Positions 61,580 to 64,000 of a DNA stretch of 64,000 nt are shown in pieces. Each line of letters begins with the position of its first letter. Position 1 is the stretch's first letter. A program made the translations under genes and the position numbers. The notes under the pieces were generated by a model. It searched no databases. It was given only the letters and a program-made list of their open reading frames with translations, and was not told the DNA's origin. The stretch is taken from NCBI GenBank assembly GCA_001683735.1, contig LUGG01000022.1, positions 930,001-994,000 on the forward strand, given 5' to 3'. This stretch comes from Grifola frondosa. Its lineage: Eukaryota; Basidiomycota; Agaricomycetes; Polyporales; Grifolaceae.

Positions 61580-61760
61580 GGGAAGAGACAGCGGCAGGAA
61601 GAGACAGCGGCGGGAAGAGACAGCGGCGGGCAGAGACAGCGGCGGGCAGAGACAGCGGCGGGCAGAGACAGCGGCGGGCAGAGACAGCAGCAGGCAGAGA
61701 GCGAGCAGCGGGGAAGAGAGCGGCGGGGAAGAGAGCGGCGGGGAAGAGACAGCGGCGCGG
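61580..61760. repeat. GC-rich minisatellite, 16-bp unit
   Basis: About eight units close to AGAGACAGCGGCGGGC, then variant units with GGGGAAGAGAGCGGCG. All frames through it are open and produce low-complexity Arg/Gly or Leu/Pro runs, which are not genes. Confidence 0.8.
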
Positions 61761-61894
61761 AGACAGCAGTGGGGAGAGAGGCGTTGGGAGGAGAGGCGTA
61801 GGGGAGCCATCGGGGGGAGAGAGTGTAGTAGGCGGAGAGGTGCCAGCTCGAAGGCTGAACTAAACTCCGACGGCCCGTGCGTGGGAGTTGATGC

Positions 61895-61980
61895 CGAATT
61901 CGGCACTCAGGTGACTGGGCGCCGAGTTGTGACCACTTTGGCGCTCAGGTGACTGGGCGCTGAGTTGCCACTTTGGCGCG
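61895..61980. repeat. Short direct repeat
   Basis: The block CTCAGGTGACTGGGCGC with following GAGTTG and CCACTTTGGCGC occurs twice in tandem. Confidence 0.6.
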
Positions 61981-62039
61981 GAGCTTGAACACCTTCTCAC
62001 GCACGGGCCATCCAGGCGCTCATTCCTCTGACTTCCGCC

Positions 62040-62960
62040 TCTGCCTTCTTCCTCATTCCCCTTCCCCAATCTGGCTCTCTCCTCACCGCTTTTTGCTCGC
62101 TGCTCGCTGTTCGCGTTCTCCATTCTGCGCGTGCCCGCCCCGACGTCACGTTATCGACTGCCTTCCCATTCCTTCCCCTCTTGCTTCTCACTACTTTCTG
62201 CTTGCTGCTCGCTGTTCGCCTCGAATTCTTCGCGCGCACGCCCCGGCGTCAACATACTTGGTAAGTTTCCATTCACGTCGCGCCTACGTTGACTGATACG
62301 CGTGGTCAACAGCGCGACTTCTTCTTTCACAGGTCTTCGACGCGGCGCGTGAAGGGCTGGTCCATACCAACCCTCCACTGCCGTATACACCTTGGGCCCA
62401 GTAGAACCGTCTGCTGTGTGCCTGGTCGTTGTCGCTCGTACATTGTACGTCCCATCCGCGTTCGTGGTGCCGATTCTTGCCTCCCTCAGCTTCGTGGTCT
62501 CTGGTGGTTCCCCCTCCCCCCTCGCCTCCCCTGTGTATCCTCGGTTCCCTCCCATCTCAAGGCTCCGTAGGCTGCGCGTTGATTCGGCTTGTTCCTTCAG
62601 GTATGATTCAATTCTTCTTTCTAGGAGTTTCTGTGCGCTAACGTGTGTGCTTGGTGATCGGTTTCGATTGTAGCTACATCACTTGTTGTAGTAGTGTTCG
62701 GTCATCCAATATACCTTTTTTGTTCTGTGTAGGTCTTAGAACGTAGTACATGTGTTTCTTCGAGCGCTGACAATAAGAAAAGAATCATGCGCCATCTTCA
62801 GGAGATTTCTCCTGAGCCAAGGCCTCGTCCCACCAATGAACCCTCGATCGTGAGGGTCCATGATGTAGCATTGAAGCGCACCCACAAATTGCGTGCGTTT
62901 CTTTGTCGTTTCTTTTTTGCGAACGATCTTCAATTTTCAAATTTGAATTAGGTTCCGGGC
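62040..62960 (+). promoter_or_regulatory. Putative upstream region with 5' introns for the 3' edge gene
   Basis: Pyrimidine-rich sequence with two diverged copies of a 65-bp block (about 62091-62155 and 62187-62254, sharing GCTGCTCGCTGTTCGC and GCCCCGRCGTCA). Intron-like GGTAAG...CAACAG at about 62259-62311. No conserved coding frame. It may be the leader of the gene that follows, which is an inference from position only. Confidence 0.3.
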
Positions 62961-63087
62961 AAAAGGTCCACGCTTTCGATGCACTTGTGGCCGCCGAGAG
63001 TCTCAGCGATATGTCTGTGGACCACGCCCAATATGACGTGGGTGCCGAAGTTCCCTCTCGCTCGCCATGGTCTCCTAGAGATCATGC

Positions 63088-64000
63088 ATGACGGCCGCTT
63101 CGGCCTCCATGAATACTCTCGCTGGCCACAATATTATTCTCAAAACATCATTCACTGCGCTTGCATCCCCAGCACTGCTTCCCCTGAGTTCGCGCCGGCC
63201 GTTCTCTTCCGACACATTCGCGAAGAGGATTTCGAACGCGATAAGGAATGCGGGATCCAGGGCGTTGGATTCCTGTGCCGCAGCTTATGTCCGAGCTGTT
63301 TCAAGGAGCCGAGCAAATCATCCAACGCTGGGACCGTTCAGCCATGAACCACAAGGCACGCCGTGCGCCTGGAGACAGGATGAAGCTGGCGCTTCACAAC
63401 TCGATGGATCGTCTGCGTCGGCTGCCTTCTGGATGGGAGACCGTACTTGTGATAGCTGCTCACGTCCAGCGGCTCTCCCTCGAGCTAGCAGGTTTCATTA
63501 CCTGGAACGAAGTTGTTGCTGCGGTGGGAAGATCCGTCGTTCGCCAGCGCGATGTGCTCCCCTCCTCGGCGCGTTCACGAACTCTCCCACCACGGCCATG
63601 ATGTTCCACCGCGTCGGCTTACCTGTGTGGCTGATCCAGCAGCACACGCGCTCGCTCGTCATCTACGACATCGTGGAACCAGTGGCCTGCCATTCGACAT
63701 GGACAATAACCCTACCCGTCCGTCATTGGTCAACATTTTCGACAACGGCCAAGGCATTGTGGCAGCGCCGGGCTACTGGACCGAGCTTATCCAGCATGCC
63801 TTGATGAAGAACATCGGCGACCGTCGTCTTGGATCTCTCCTCCCCCCTGCTCGTGAACAAGTCGTCAAGCGTCAGAAGCTCGACGAAGGCGCTGCTCAGC
63901 GGCGCTCCAAGTCAACTCATCGAGGCCCGAGCGATCGCGCGGAAGGCCGCTGCCGCAGGCAAGGAGAATCGACAGCGATGAGTCCGCTTCGGGCGACCAT
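63088..64000 (+). pseudogene. Unassigned agaricomycete-type gene, broken and cut by the window edge
   Basis: Plus-strand coding pieces in changing frames: FAPAVLFRHIREEDFERDK (about 63190-63246), WIPVPQLMSELFQGAEQII then RLRRLPSGWETVLVIAAHVQ and FITWNEVVAAVG (63263-63530), GAFTNSP...HRVGLPVWLIQQHTRS (63570-63655), and GYWTELIQHALMKNIGDRR (63770-63825) with a basic tail continuing past 64000. The order resembles a repeated family of unknown function in agaricomycetes (from memory of the pattern, not a search). At least two frame changes, near 63246 and 63690, are not explained by clear introns. Confidence 0.45.

Noticed and set aside
61490..61906. 138-codon minus-strand frame
   Set aside because: Produced by the minisatellite; low-complexity Leu/Pro/Ser sequence.
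1..64000. CRISPR array, bacterial defence cluster or prophage
   Set aside because: No regularly spaced repeats with unique spacers and no operon structure; intron-rich eukaryotic genes throughout.

Overview
The window looks like a repeat-rich, accessory region of an agaricomycete (basidiomycete) genome, most likely a wood-decay lineage such as Polyporales (inference). Support comes from genes cut by many 45-100 nt GT-AG introns, DUF6533 membrane proteins, Zn(II)2Cys6 regulators, a Tad1-like LINE with an RNase H domain, hAT-like elements and a KDZ transposase with its CxC2 cysteine cluster. No bacterial operon, rRNA, functional tRNA or CRISPR was seen.

Bases ~190-55437 are one amplified locus: six copies of a module. 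Each module holds a DUF6533 multi-pass membrane-protein gene, a conserved spacer (spacer A), a divergently transcribed Zn2Cys6 transcription-factor (TF) gene and a second spacer (spacer B). Units 1-4 lie in one orientation (DUF6533 on minus, TF on plus; DUF6533 starts at 3483, 12929, 28960, 37030). Units 5 and 6 are inverted (DUF6533 starts at 45318 and 54184), with the switch at ~42219-42317. By hand splicing, the DUF6533 genes of units 1, 2 and 4 read as intact 11-exon genes of about 360 residues. Unit 3 has a 1-nt deletion in the tail, unit 5 a 2-nt deletion, and unit 6 a stop codon and a truncated 3' end. Every TF copy is broken. A DUF6533 C-terminal fragment (23885-24173) is left from a further copy.

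Mobile DNA has repeatedly entered the array. A 6.9-kb LINE (16383-23299, 12-bp target duplication, poly(A)) split a minus-strand gene. A 381-bp hAT-type MITE (8-bp target duplication) later entered ORF1 of that LINE. A 2098-bp element with two 699-bp terminal inverted repeats and an 8-bp target duplication sits at 51873-53970, upstream of DUF6533-6, and the other module copies show its empty site.

From 55438 to 64000 the sequence is outside the array: a tRNA-derived SINE-like piece at the edge, short tandem repeats, a KDZ transposase gene (56633-60137, minus), an unassigned minus-strand gene (60522-61215), a GC-rich minisatellite (61580-61760) and the broken start of an unassigned agaricomycete-type gene running off the right edge.

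The divergent arrangement would have put each membrane protein next to a regulator under a shared control region. In the present state only the membrane-protein genes look maintained. Exon limits were derived by eye from GT-AG sites and comparison between copies and need transcript data.
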